Shown one piece after another: positions 40,077 through 48,340 of a stretch of DNA of 64,000 nt; positions within the stretch are counted from its first letter, which is position 1; every line of letters starts with the position of its first letter. The notes under the pieces are model-generated. The model had not been told where the DNA came from, did not search any database, and saw only the letters and a program-made list of their open reading frames with translations. This stretch comes from Acinetobacter lwoffii (GTDB taxonomy: Bacteria; Pseudomonadota; Gammaproteobacteria; Pseudomonadales; Moraxellaceae), in the NCBI RefSeq assembly GCF_019048525.1, contig NZ_CP077369.1:310001-374000 (forward strand), read 5' to 3'. The translations under genes and the position numbers were made by a program.

Positions 40077-40511
40077 ATGTCAGTAGAACAAAGAAATAAC
40101 CCCAAACTTTTAATGGGGATTATGGGGGCTTTAGTTACTGTCGTTGCATTGGTATTGCTATATCAGTGGTTGAATGCCTCTTCCGGTGAAGCGGAACGCA
40201 TGCATCAGGAAGATATCGCGGCTGTTCCGGCAGCAAAACCTGCGGCGAAAACTGAAGAAGATACGGCGGCAGCCAAAGCAGCTGAAACTATCGAAGCTAA
40301 AGCACTGGTATCAGAGCAGCTGTTAGATTCACCAGTGCCGGAGAATGCCAGTTTGGCCAAAGAAGAAGTGGCTAAACTAGATGACATCCAAGTTCAGCTC
40401 AATGAACAAAAAGCCACACTGGATGCGCAGCATAGCGATGCCGACCAGTTGATCCAACTGAAAGAGGAACAGATCAAGTTACTTGAAGCACAACTTGCTC
40501 AAAGCCAGTAA
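40077..40511 (+). CDS. Membrane-anchored coiled-coil protein, 144 aa
   Basis: One membrane helix near the N-terminus (about residues 11-32), then an Ala/Lys/Glu-rich segment (40-85) and a C-terminal coiled coil (100-142). No family recognised. It starts 17 bases after yheV with AAGG upstream, so prlC, yheV and this gene are probably an operon. Low-complexity Ala/Glu content makes similarity searches unreliable. Confidence 0.75.
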   Translation: MSVEQRNNPKLLMGIMGALVTVVALVLLYQWLNASSGEAERMHQEDIAAVPAAKPAAKTEEDTAAAKAAETIEAKALVSEQLLDSPVPENASLAKEEVAKLDDIQVQLNEQKATLDAQHSDADQLIQLKEEQIKLLEAQLAQSQ

Positions 40512-40566
40512 ATCTCGACAGCATTTCAGCTAGAATATCGTCAGATCTTCTAGCTCAGTTGTTTCC

Positions 40567-41448
40567 ATGTCTGCCCCAGCCGCTCCGCATCTGCTTAAAG
40601 CCATTCTGTTACTGACCTGCTCTGCTTTTCTCTTTTCAGTTATGGGCGTCTGTATCCGTTATGCCTCGGCAACGGTTGATAATGCCACAGTGGTCTTCTT
40701 TCGCAATTTTGTTGGGCTGTTTATTTTCCTGCCCTTCATTTTCAATAAAGGCATTGTTTTTTTCAAAACTGAAAAGCTGTGGATGCACACTTGGCGCGCA
40801 GTGGTCGGACTGACGGCCATGTACGGCTTTTTCTATGCCATTGCTCATTTAAAACTCTCCAATGCCATGGTCTTCACCTACTCTTCCCCGATTTTTATTC
40901 CTTTGATTGCCTGGCTATTTCTCAAGGAAAAAATCACCACAAGCATGTTAGCCGCAGCTCTGATTGGTTTCATCGGCGTACTCTGTGTCGCCAAACCAGA
41001 TTCGGGTCTAATTAACCTGATGTCGGTCATTGGTTTGAGTGCCAGCTTTCTGGCGGCGATGGCCTTTGTCACGGTTCGGGCACTGACCAAAACCGATTCT
41101 CCGGAAAAAATCGTGTTTTATTTCTGCTTTATTGGCACCCTGATTTCAGTGATTCCGATGTTCTGGCTATGGCGACCTTATACCCTGACAGAACTCAGCT
41201 ATCTGATTACTGCCGGCATCCTGGCCAATTTCAGCCAACTGTTTATGTCAAATGCCTACAAGCTGGCTCCGGCAGGACAGATTGGACCGGTCAACTATGT
41301 GGCGATTTTCTTTGCCGGCATGTGGGGCTTTCTGTTCTGGCAGGAAGTTCCGGACCTCTATAGCGTGATTGGGCTGGGGCTGATTTTCTGTGCGATTCTA
41401 TTGTGTAGCCCGATCCTACAAAAGCGCCTGAATTCATCCAAAATTTGA
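40567..41448 (+). CDS. EamA-family DMT transporter
   Basis: 293 aa with ten predicted membrane helices and two EamA repeats; SAFLFSVMGVCIRYAS and the second-half PVNYVAIFFAGMWGFLFWQE segment are typical. Substrate unknown. ATG start. A terminator follows, and an IS3-family element is inserted just beyond it, between this gene and the convergent TRAP permease gene. Confidence 0.86.
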   Translation: MSAPAAPHLLKAILLLTCSAFLFSVMGVCIRYASATVDNATVVFFRNFVGLFIFLPFIFNKGIVFFKTEKLWMHTWRAVVGLTAMYGFFYAIAHLKLSNAMVFTYSSPIFIPLIAWLFLKEKITTSMLAAALIGFIGVLCVAKPDSGLINLMSVIGLSASFLAAMAFVTVRALTKTDSPEKIVFYFCFIGTLISVIPMFWLWRPYTLTELSYLITAGILANFSQLFMSNAYKLAPAGQIGPVNYVAIFFAGMWGFLFWQEVPDLYSVIGLGLIFCAILLCSPILQKRLNSSKI

Positions 41449-41473
41449 TTAACGAATTTAAATCAAATAAATA

Positions 41474-41497
41474 AAAAAGCACCCGAAAGTGCTTTTT
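41474..41497. terminator. Rho-independent terminator behind the DMT transporter
   Basis: Stem AAAAAGCAC / GTGCTTTTT with a six-base loop and T runs on both strands. Before the IS arrived it would have served the convergent TRAP gene too. Confidence 0.9.
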
Positions 41498-41509
41498 TAT
41501 TGCTTTTCT

Positions 41510-41535
41510 TGTCCCGTCCTGAAATAAGTTTACAC
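41510..41535 (+). repeat. IS left inverted repeat
   Basis: 26-base terminal repeat starting TG; about 20 of 26 positions match the right end. Preceded by TCT, the target duplication. Confidence 0.9.
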
Positions 41536-41552
41536 CTTAAGAGACTTATTTT

Positions 41553-41942
41553 ATGGAACATAAACGAGAACAACGAGTTAAACGTACACAACGTGACTAT
41601 AGCTTTGCCTTTAAAATGATGGTGGTACATGAAGTAGAAAAAGGGCAAATTACTTATAAGCAAGCTCAGGCAAAATATGGTATTCAAGGAAGATCAACTG
41701 TGCTGGTATGGTTACGCAAGCACGGACAACAGGACTGGACTTCGAATATGCCGACTTCTTCTAAACGCCAATTGACACCCCAACAACGAATCCGCCAATT
41801 AGAAAAGCAGTTAGCCGCAGAAAAGCTTAAAACTGAATTTATTCAGGATGTGATTTATCACATTGATAAAGAATGTGGGACTGATCTTGGAAAAAAGTAT
41901 ACCGAGCACGTTTCAAAGATTGGCAAAGCCAAAGAAGACTAA
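41553..41942 (+). CDS. IS3-family transposase OrfA
   Basis: 129 aa. An N-terminal helix-turn-helix of the IS3 OrfA type (FKMMVVHEVEKGQITYKQA... then GRSTVLVWLRKHG) is followed by a leucine-zipper-like helix (RIRQLEKQLAAEKLKTEFI). It binds the IS ends and, by frameshifting at 41891-41897, forms the OrfAB transposase with the next frame. Confidence 0.93.
   Translation: MEHKREQRVKRTQRDYSFAFKMMVVHEVEKGQITYKQAQAKYGIQGRSTVLVWLRKHGQQDWTSNMPTSSKRQLTPQQRIRQLEKQLAAEKLKTEFIQDVIYHIDKECGTDLGKKYTEHVSKIGKAKED
41891..41897 (+). other. A AAA AAG programmed -1 frameshift site
   Basis: In the OrfA frame the codons are GGA AAA AAG, giving the slippery heptamer A AAA AAG used by many IS3-family elements. The -1 frame is open from there (last stop TGA at about 41882) straight into OrfB, so slippage gives a fused OrfAB. 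Confidence 0.85.
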
Positions 41943-41965
41943 GCGTTTCACGTTATTGTCAGTGG

Positions 41966-42775
41966 TTGGGAATCACCCGACAAGCTTATTATCAAGCAGA
42001 AAAACGTGCTCAAATGACTGCACAAGCAACTGAACAAATACTTGAGTTGGTTATGGAATATCGCTGTCTCATGCCAAGTATCGGAACACGTAAGCTGTAT
42101 TGGCTTATTAAAGGCAAATTGTTGCAACGTGGTTTAAAGTGTGGACGGGATCAGTTATTTAAAATATTGAAAGAAAATAACTTATTGATTCGCCCTAAGC
42201 GTCGCTATACAAAAACTACGGATAGCAAGCATTGGATGAAGAAGCATCCAAATTTATTAAAGGATTATTCAGCGGTGCAAGCCAATGAAGTCTTTGTTAG
42301 TGATATTACCTATGTTGAGAGTGCTGAAGGTGTGCATTATTTATCCTTGGTGACAGATGCTTATACCCGACAGATTAAAGGTTATAAGTTATCGAATGAT
42401 ATGCGTGCAGAGAATGTTGTGCAGGCACTACATATGGCGATGCAGCATGTGACAGATCGGGCAGCCAGGATGATTCACCATTCAGACAGAGGCTCTCAGT
42501 ATTGCTCTGAGCTATATCAATCGGCATTGCGCCATTATGGGATATGTCCTTCCATGACAGATGGCAAGGACTGTTATCAGAATGCATTAGCAGAGCGAAT
42601 TAATGGAATATTAAAGCAGGAGTTTTTAACCACGCGATGTCAAACCATGAAGGAGTTAGATCACTTAATTGCGGAATCTATCATGATTTACAATTGTTAT
42701 AGACCGCATTTAAGTTTAAATATGAACACCCCGAATCAGATGTATGAGCAAACAAAAACCGAGCTAATTGCTTAA
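41966..42775 (+). CDS. IS3-family transposase OrfB (DDE integrase domain)
   Basis: 269 aa counted from a TTG; in vivo it is probably made mainly as the OrfAB fusion, since its frame is open back to the slippery site. The rve catalytic triad is readable: D in FVSDITYV, D in HHSDRGSQY, and E in ALAERINGI exactly 35 residues later (DD35E). The C-terminal YNCYRPHLSLN segment is typical. Appears intact. Confidence 0.93.
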   Translation: MGITRQAYYQAEKRAQMTAQATEQILELVMEYRCLMPSIGTRKLYWLIKGKLLQRGLKCGRDQLFKILKENNLLIRPKRRYTKTTDSKHWMKKHPNLLKDYSAVQANEVFVSDITYVESAEGVHYLSLVTDAYTRQIKGYKLSNDMRAENVVQALHMAMQHVTDRAARMIHHSDRGSQYCSELYQSALRHYGICPSMTDGKDCYQNALAERINGILKQEFLTTRCQTMKELDHLIAESIMIYNCYRPHLSLNMNTPNQMYEQTKTELIA

Positions 42776-42794
42776 CTCGGTTTGAAGTGGAATA

Positions 42795-42820
42795 CTGTCA
42801 ATCTATTTCAGGACAAGACA
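42795..42820 (+). repeat. IS right inverted repeat
   Basis: 26-base terminal repeat ending CA, followed directly by the TCT target duplication at 42821-42823. Confidence 0.9.
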
Positions 42821-42824
42821 TCTT

Positions 42825-45107
42825 TTATTGATACCAGCCGAACAGCTTAAACATATAAGGCACATAGGCAATGATCAGCATCGCAGGCAGCAATACTATC
42901 ATCGGCAAAATCCAGCGTTCATAACGGTAGTAGAAAGACAAGTGTCGTACTTCTGCATCCGCCTCGGCCACTTCGGCATCGCCAATCGACTGTCTGGCCA
43001 GCAGATGATTTAGCGCAACCGGTGGCGTCACATAACCCAGCTCAAAACCAATCAGGGTAATCATCCAGAAATGTACTGGATGAATGCCGTATTGATAGGC
43101 CACTGGAGCCACGGTCGCCGAGATCAGAATCACCGCGCCAAATGGATCCATGATCATCCCGACAAAAATCATCAAGCCGACAATCAGGGAAATCACCAGA
43201 ATGGTACTGCTGATTTCGGTCGGGAAGGCTTCCATAATTTCAATACGTTCCAGCAAGCCACCCACACTCACCGAAAGTGCCATCAGAATCACCAGCGCAC
43301 CAATATGTCCCACGGTTTCACTGGTAGAAATATGCATGGATTTCCAGAAACCGACATTACGCAAAATTTCAGTCGCTTTTGAACGCTGCACAGTATGATC
43401 AACAGCCAATTCTTTGCCTGGTTGTTCACTATGTTCAGCCTCACGATATTCTGCATTGGCTGCGGCACCGGCTGTCGCCAGTTCAGGTGCCGATCTTGAG
43501 TTTAAAGTTGCGGTCAAAGTTTCATCCCAATGCCCCACTGCCGGCAACGGCGCAGGTTCATGACGCAACTTGTCGAACAAGACAATCATCAGCAGAATGA
43601 CTGGCATCATCACTGGTGCGGTAAATTCATTCAGGTCAGTCGACAAGGCATATTTATAGAATAACCAGATCAGAATGAAAATCACGATATATGGAATAAT
43701 CGCAATGAAGGCGCGACCGGATTGAGGAGCAGCCACAATAGGTGCAGCAATCCGGAATTTGTTTTCTGCAAAGAACAGGGAAATTACCAGGAATAAAGTC
43801 GAACTGAGCAGGAAGACATAAATCCCGTAGTGATAGAGTAAGTCGGTGGTCACTTCTTTATTCAGTGATGCCACAACGACAATCAGCAAGCAAGGACGTA
43901 AAACCACGCCCAGTGAACCAGACATTGCAGTGGCGGCCAATGCAAACTGACGGCGTCCGCCCGCATTCCAGACTTCCTTATAAATAATCGCACCTGCGGC
44001 AATTACGAAAATCCCTGATGCTCCGGTATAGGCGGTCGGTAATGCAGCTGCCAGCAAGATTAACCAGGTCAGGGTTTCAGGGGCCAGATTCCATGGACGC
44101 AGAATATTCAGGAACATGTCCACGACACGGGTCTGTTTTAGCAACATACCGGCCCAGATAAACAAGGCCAAGTTCAGAAAAATACTGGAAAACTCTACCA
44201 ATTGACCGAGGTAAATCCCCTGTCCCATTGGATAGTCCATAAAAAAGGTGAAATTTATTCCGGTAGTAATGGCCATATAGGCATACAGCGGCACACTCAA
44301 AAAGGCCAGACCAAAACTGCCACCTTCGCGCGTTGGTTTTGGCTGTTTGATCACCTGATACAGGCTGATCAAGGTGAGTGTGCTGAACAGAATCATCCAC
44401 AACCAGTAGATGTACTTCATCTCCCCCATCGGCACGCCCGAGTTCAATACGGACTGATATTGGCTATAGGATGAAAATGCCAGGAAAGCATTAGCGACCA
44501 GCATGGCGACCGAATAAACTTTAAAGTCGATACGCGTGCTCGGGCTACGTAAGCCAATATGATGGGTTTTTAGAGTGGCACTGATCGCAGCAAAGACCAC
44601 CATGATGACCAGAAGCAAAGCCCGGTTTTCCGTACCAAACTTGAAGATTCCAAAAAAAGAGGTTTCAAACGTCCGATAAGCCCGAATACTTGGATGAGCT
44701 TGCACATGTTGAATGGCTTTATCATAAAACAGGTAGGATTCTTCACAGACCTGCTGTGCCTGTAACACCGCAGCACGGACATCCGCTTCCGAACGCACCC
44801 CGAAGAAATCAGCATATTCATCGGCTGCATCGGCTTTCATCTGCTGCTGAACACGCTGATCAACATTGATATTGCGTTCACATTGTGGACGCGTCGGTTC
44901 AGCCCTTAGAAATGAATATTGCATTGCGGTTGCCGGATCGCCGTAAATACGCTCGCCCATACGCAGCAACTGGCCGTGAATCATTTCCCCGGTGCCAATA
45001 ATCAAAGTGAGCAAAAGTAAAACCAGCACGACGAAGGTCGAGATCCACTCTGTCCATATATAACGCAACAGACCTAATCCTGATCTGTTTTGATCATCAT
45101 TTTGCAT
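42825..45107 (-). CDS. TRAP transporter large permease, extended form
   Basis: 760 aa membrane protein. The C-terminal 460 residues match the DctM large-permease family, including ELGYVTPPVALN near the end and the repeated helical hairpins. About 300 residues precede this: a first membrane helix, a periplasmic-looking loop (residues 45-160, with two cysteines) and several more helices, perhaps replacing the separate DctQ small subunit. TRAP systems use ion gradients to import organic acids. No classical DctP binding-protein gene is next to it; a TatT-like lipoprotein gene lies upstream in the same orientation. An IS3 element is inserted five bases after its stop without changing the protein. 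Confidence 0.85.
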   Translation of the reverse strand: MQNDDQNRSGLGLLRYIWTEWISTFVVLVLLLLTLIIGTGEMIHGQLLRMGERIYGDPATAMQYSFLRAEPTRPQCERNINVDQRVQQQMKADAADEYADFFGVRSEADVRAAVLQAQQVCEESYLFYDKAIQHVQAHPSIRAYRTFETSFFGIFKFGTENRALLLVIMVVFAAISATLKTHHIGLRSPSTRIDFKVYSVAMLVANAFLAFSSYSQYQSVLNSGVPMGEMKYIYWLWMILFSTLTLISLYQVIKQPKPTREGGSFGLAFLSVPLYAYMAITTGINFTFFMDYPMGQGIYLGQLVEFSSIFLNLALFIWAGMLLKQTRVVDMFLNILRPWNLAPETLTWLILLAAALPTAYTGASGIFVIAAGAIIYKEVWNAGGRRQFALAATAMSGSLGVVLRPCLLIVVVASLNKEVTTDLLYHYGIYVFLLSSTLFLVISLFFAENKFRIAAPIVAAPQSGRAFIAIIPYIVIFILIWLFYKYALSTDLNEFTAPVMMPVILLMIVLFDKLRHEPAPLPAVGHWDETLTATLNSRSAPELATAGAAANAEYREAEHSEQPGKELAVDHTVQRSKATEILRNVGFWKSMHISTSETVGHIGALVILMALSVSVGGLLERIEIMEAFPTEISSTILVISLIVGLMIFVGMIMDPFGAVILISATVAPVAYQYGIHPVHFWMITLIGFELGYVTPPVALNHLLARQSIGDAEVAEADAEVRHLSFYYRYERWILPMIVLLPAMLIIAYVPYMFKLFGWYQ

Positions 45108-45304
45108 GTGTATTCCTATTTTTATTTTAGCGGCCTGATGCTTGGTCTAGGACGCCGATCTTCCCTTCTGCCTAGAAAATTCCTTTTCAAAGGTCAGGAT
45201 CTTTATTCTATGTTTTGACTTTGCATGAAAATTGGTACAATAAAAATGACAATTTATATTTTCTTTTTGTATTTTCTGCCAAGTAAATTATTTATCTCTG
45301 CACT

Positions 45305-45877
45305 TTAATTATCCCGAAAATAATTGCTCACAATATAGATCAGCGCCAGAATCACGCCCCAAATCACCCCAAGTAAATGTGCCTCAACCAAAACCGGACT
45401 ACCGATCAGCTGCGCCGTTCCGACATTGCCAATGGTGTTTTCCCAGACCAGTTTGGCAAAAATCAAAAATAATACCAGCGCCGCAAAGCCGCGTTCCCGC
45501 TTATACAGCAAATGTACACAGGCTACGGCGACATAGGCACCATGCAGCACGCCCGACAGGCCAGCATAGGCTTCAATATTGGGTAAGAAAAAATAAAAGC
45601 TTAAACTGATCAACGGTGGCAAGATCAGCAAAATGGCACAGAAATGCCAGACGGTAGCGCGTGGAAAAATGAAAGGTAAACAGATAAAGGCGAGAATGTT
45701 TAGAAAGTAATGAATCCAGCTCACATGTACCCAGTGCGCTGTCCAGAGTCGCCAGAATTCACCCAGCAGACTCTCTTGCCAGTAGATAAAATGATCCTGA
45801 AAAATTTGCAGACATGCAGAGAGAGAGACAAAAGCCGCTAGAAAAATAATTTTTCGTCGAAAATGTTGATCTAGCAT
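45305..45877 (-). CDS. Rhombosortase-like rhomboid intramembrane protease
   Basis: 190 aa, about six membrane helices. The rhomboid catalytic pair is visible: nucleophile S108 in GLSGVLHG and H167 in VEAHLLG; HYFLN (H56, N60) fits the oxyanion helix. The extra His four residues after the Ser (GLSGxxHG) and the FWRLWTAHWVH segment match rhombosortases, which cleave GlyGly-CTERM tails of type II-secreted proteins. No GlyGly-CTERM protein is encoded in this window. The ATG at 45877 (GGAGG 11 bases upstream) is preferred to 45901. Lies between the TatT-like gene and the TRAP permease gene. Confidence 0.78.
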   Translation of the reverse strand: MLDQHFRRKIIFLAAFVSLSACLQIFQDHFIYWQESLLGEFWRLWTAHWVHVSWIHYFLNILAFICLPFIFPRATVWHFCAILLILPPLISLSFYFFLPNIEAYAGLSGVLHGAYVAVACVHLLYKRERGFAALVLFLIFAKLVWENTIGNVGTAQLIGSPVLVEAHLLGVIWGVILALIYIVSNYFRDN

Positions 45878-45944
45878 CGGCCTGTTGTCCTCCCTGACCA
45901 TCTAATTTGACTTCATCCCTGAAGCTTCATGCATAGTATCTGCA

Positions 45945-46985
45945 TTACAGATCCGCACTGAACAGATCATCGAGCTCGGAAGAACTGTCGGATTCATCCC
46001 AGAAACGTTGCATGCCATCATCGCCACTACGTATACCAGTATTTTCTGTCCAGTAACGATCTGATATGCCACTGACCATAATCGCGGCCATGCTGTCAAT
46101 CAGCTTGAATTGCGGATTTACCGGTTTTTCCTCCGTACGGGCCTGAGCAAAGGTTTTCAAGGCATCCCGAACTTTGGCATCATCGCCACTGGCCTGAGCC
46201 GCTACGGCATACAAGGCATGAGATAAACGTACACCTTTTTGCTCACCAATTTGTGTAGATTGTTTTAATGTTTGGTAAGGGTCAGGCTTGCCTTCCCCTG
46301 CGCCTGGCAACAAAGTCCAGATCACCGCACGGGTGGCATTCGGCGCACCCCAGAATTTCGCGTTATCCAGACACACCATGCCACGCTCGACCACGGCAGC
46401 AATATCTTTCGGTACATGCACTGCACCACCCGAGTTAATATCATTGGTCATGGCCTGCAAGCCACTGAGCATACCCAACAGATAAACCGTTTGCTCGATA
46501 TCACTGTTCATGCGTGGGCATTCTTCACCCAGGGCTTTTTGGTATTTCTTTTCATAACGGCTCTGGAACAGTTGATAACCGGTATATTGACGCTGTGCTG
46601 CCAGTGCCGCCCAGCGCTTCTGCTCGATTCGGGCATCTTGAGCTTCTGCCACCTGATTGGTTTTTGAAGCACGTAAATAGCGTAACTCGGCTTCCAGCGC
46701 TTTTTGCTCGGCACAAATACCGGCAGCCGAATACATCAGCACGGCCACCCGTGTTGGATCCGCCCCCATTTCTTTGGTCGCCATAATGGCCGGCGTTAAA
46801 GAATTCCCTGAATTACACACCATTTCAGCATCATCCATCGCTAAAATCGGCGGTACAATATGGTTTTCGGTGAAACCCAGTGCAACATTGGCACCGGTTT
46901 TAATGACCTGAGAACACCCCGTCAAAACTGTTGTTGTTATTGCAATGGTCGCCATACCTTGGCATATTTTACGGACGCCTGACAT
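45945..46985 (-). CDS. TatT-like (TRAP-associated) lipoprotein
   Basis: 346 aa. Lipobox LTGC with lipidated Cys24 after a signal peptide; the start at 46985 has GAGGACAGG just upstream, whereas 47018 would lengthen the signal unnaturally. The mature protein is mostly helical, and the region AMDDAEMVCNSGNSLTPAI and its following helices resemble the TRAP-transporter T-component (TatT) family, a TPR-like periplasmic partner known from Treponema. The C-terminus is acidic (SSSELDDLFSADL). Same orientation as the rhombosortase and TRAP permease genes; probably one functional unit. Confidence 0.72.
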   Translation of the reverse strand: MSGVRKICQGMATIAITTTVLTGCSQVIKTGANVALGFTENHIVPPILAMDDAEMVCNSGNSLTPAIMATKEMGADPTRVAVLMYSAAGICAEQKALEAELRYLRASKTNQVAEAQDARIEQKRWAALAAQRQYTGYQLFQSRYEKKYQKALGEECPRMNSDIEQTVYLLGMLSGLQAMTNDINSGGAVHVPKDIAAVVERGMVCLDNAKFWGAPNATRAVIWTLLPGAGEGKPDPYQTLKQSTQIGEQKGVRLSHALYAVAAQASGDDAKVRDALKTFAQARTEEKPVNPQFKLIDSMAAIMVSGISDRYWTENTGIRSGDDGMQRFWDESDSSSELDDLFSADL

Positions 46986-47150
46986 TTTCCTGTCCTCTAT
47001 AATTGTGATTATGTCCATCTTTCTGCTAAAGATATCAGAAGCATTTTGTGAATAAAAGAGTATTTACTCTAATTTAGACGAGACACTTTGCCATTAAATA
47101 GCCACGCTGCAATTGACTGTATTCAGGAGAATCCCAAATTTTGGGCAAAA

Positions 47151-47186
47151 AAAAGTAGCATTGCGACGGTTCAGCACATGCTACTT
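47151..47186 (-). terminator. Terminator behind the 32-residue membrane peptide gene
   Basis: Stem AAGTAGCAT / ATGCTACTT (nine perfect pairs, 16-base loop), followed on the minus strand by eight T residues. It lies 40 bases after the stop of the small gene at 47227. Confidence 0.8.
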
Positions 47187-47226
47187 ATTAACTGTACAAG
47201 CAGAAAAATGATAAAACCCTGCTTGG

Positions 47227-47325
47227 TTAAGATGAAAACTTATCCTTCAGCACCGTCCCGATTCGTCCTACTACCAAGGCTAAAACAATCGCGACGATCA
47301 AATACATCCACACTGGAAATTCCAT
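47227..47325 (-). CDS. Small single-span membrane protein, 32 aa
   Basis: A short frame reading MEFPVWMYLIVAIVLALV then VGRIGTVLKDKFSS: one hydrophobic helix with a short charged C-terminus, N-out/C-in by the positive-inside rule. GGGAGA lies 6 bases before the ATG, and a perfect terminator follows 40 bases after the stop, so it has the marks of a real, separately transcribed gene. No function is known to me. Plus-strand frames over this region have no such support. Confidence 0.7.
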   Translation of the reverse strand: MEFPVWMYLIVAIVLALVVGRIGTVLKDKFSS

Positions 47326-47520
47326 CAAGGTCTCCCGTAGTTGCTGTTGGTGAGTTAAATGTACAGGCTAAAAATAAAACATAGGGAATAAATTGTCAGA
47401 CAATTTCTCTAAGTTATGCATTAACCGTAATTTTTGTCTGACAATAAAAATAGAAAGTTGATCTAAATATTTGTTTTATAATTATTTTAATCAAATTATT
47501 AAAATACACTTGTCTTACAA

Positions 47521-47907
47521 CTAAATTAATTTAGTCAATAATTTTAAGTATTTCCATTGTTTGAAGGACAATTGATCACACCAGATCAGTAAAGGTCGCG
47601 CCTTGGCATGCTGGAAATACACCACAATATACGCCTGATGATCAATCACGTAACTAATACATACCCGACGGGTCGGTCGTGCTTTGGTGGTCAATAACCA
47701 TTCACGTCCATCCAGATATTCAAACTGCTCAATCTGTGGCGTCTTGCGGTAAAACAGCTGATAAATCACCAAGCCTATGACAGCACACACTGCCCAAAGT
47801 GCAATCGGTAATAACTGATACAATAGATACATCAGCAGTGCAAAAATAAAAAACTGAAACGCCAATGCACACAGACTGCGTTTCAGCTTGAAGCAACGAT
47901 TATCCAT
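47521..47907 (-). CDS. YgfX-like membrane protein
   Basis: 128 aa with two adjacent membrane helices (about residues 12-45) and a C-terminal soluble domain (WLLTTKARPTRRVCISYV onward). It starts inside the end of sdhE (8-base overlap), the arrangement of the sdhE-ygfX (cptB-cptA) pair. YgfX was reported in E. coli as a toxin acting on cytoskeletal proteins, with SdhE as partner, though that reading is debated. Similarity to YgfX here rests on layout, length and position rather than strong sequence motifs. Confidence 0.7.
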   Translation of the reverse strand: MDNRCFKLKRSLCALAFQFFIFALLMYLLYQLLPIALWAVCAVIGLVIYQLFYRKTPQIEQFEYLDGREWLLTTKARPTRRVCISYVIDHQAYIVVYFQHAKARPLLIWCDQLSFKQWKYLKLLTKLI

Positions 47908-48157
47908 GAACGTAAAATTTAAGCTTCTTGATAAAATCTTTTAGTTCAGGACGCGGCGGCTCAGACACTTCCATAAACCAGTCCAGCAAATCCGGGTCTT
48001 CCTGCTCAACCAGCTCTGCAAACATCTGTTTTTCGAAAGGCTCGGCATTCAGGTAATGGTTTTTTACGTAGGGATCAAAATATACATCCAGTTCTTTTAG
48101 ACCACGACGCGCACGATAAATCACTTTGCGCTCTTCTAAGCTAATGTCATCAGTCAT
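47900..48157 (-). CDS. sdhE: Succinate dehydrogenase assembly factor SdhE
   Basis: 85 aa, five-helix SdhE fold. It carries the RGxxE motif (R18-G19-L-K-E22) needed to help attach FAD covalently to SdhA and FrdA. Ribosome site GGGGGA precedes the ATG. It is the first gene of the sdhE-ygfX pair; the succinate dehydrogenase genes themselves are not in this window. Confidence 0.93.
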   Translation of the reverse strand: MTDDISLEERKVIYRARRGLKELDVYFDPYVKNHYLNAEPFEKQMFAELVEQEDPDLLDWFMEVSEPPRPELKDFIKKLKFYVHG

Positions 48158-48340
48158 CGAATTTCCCCCACTCGTTATAAACCCGAATAGTTTACCTGAA
48201 GCGCTGGCTGAATTTCGAGGGATTTCATAGAAATGACCAAAAGCATCAGCAGATTTAAGTCATTTGAACATTCCGCTCATTGCTGCTGATCTTGGCATGG
48301 CCTAAGTTAAACCAAACAGATCAAAATAAGGAATAACAAG

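Larger units (their letters stand above)
41510..42820 (+). mobile_element. Complete IS3-family insertion sequence, 1311 bases
   Basis: Ends are TGTCCCGTCCTGAAATAAG (left) and, reverse-complemented, TGTCTTGTCCTGAAATAGA (right). A 3-base direct repeat TCT flanks both sides (41507-41509 and 42821-42823), the target-site size expected for IS3. It holds orfA, orfB and an A AAA AAG frameshift site; no inactivating change was seen, so it could be active. It sits five bases beyond the stop of the TRAP permease gene and separates it from the shared terminator. I do not assign an ISfinder name. Confidence 0.93.

Noticed and set aside
42825..45107. Disruption of the TRAP permease gene by the IS
   Set aside because: The IS ends four bases before the permease stop codon region and the protein ends normally in WYQ; the coding sequence is intact.
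47088..47384. 98-residue plus-strand frame
   Set aside because: It overlaps the minus-strand 32-residue gene, which has a ribosome site and terminator; the plus frame has neither and has random-looking composition.
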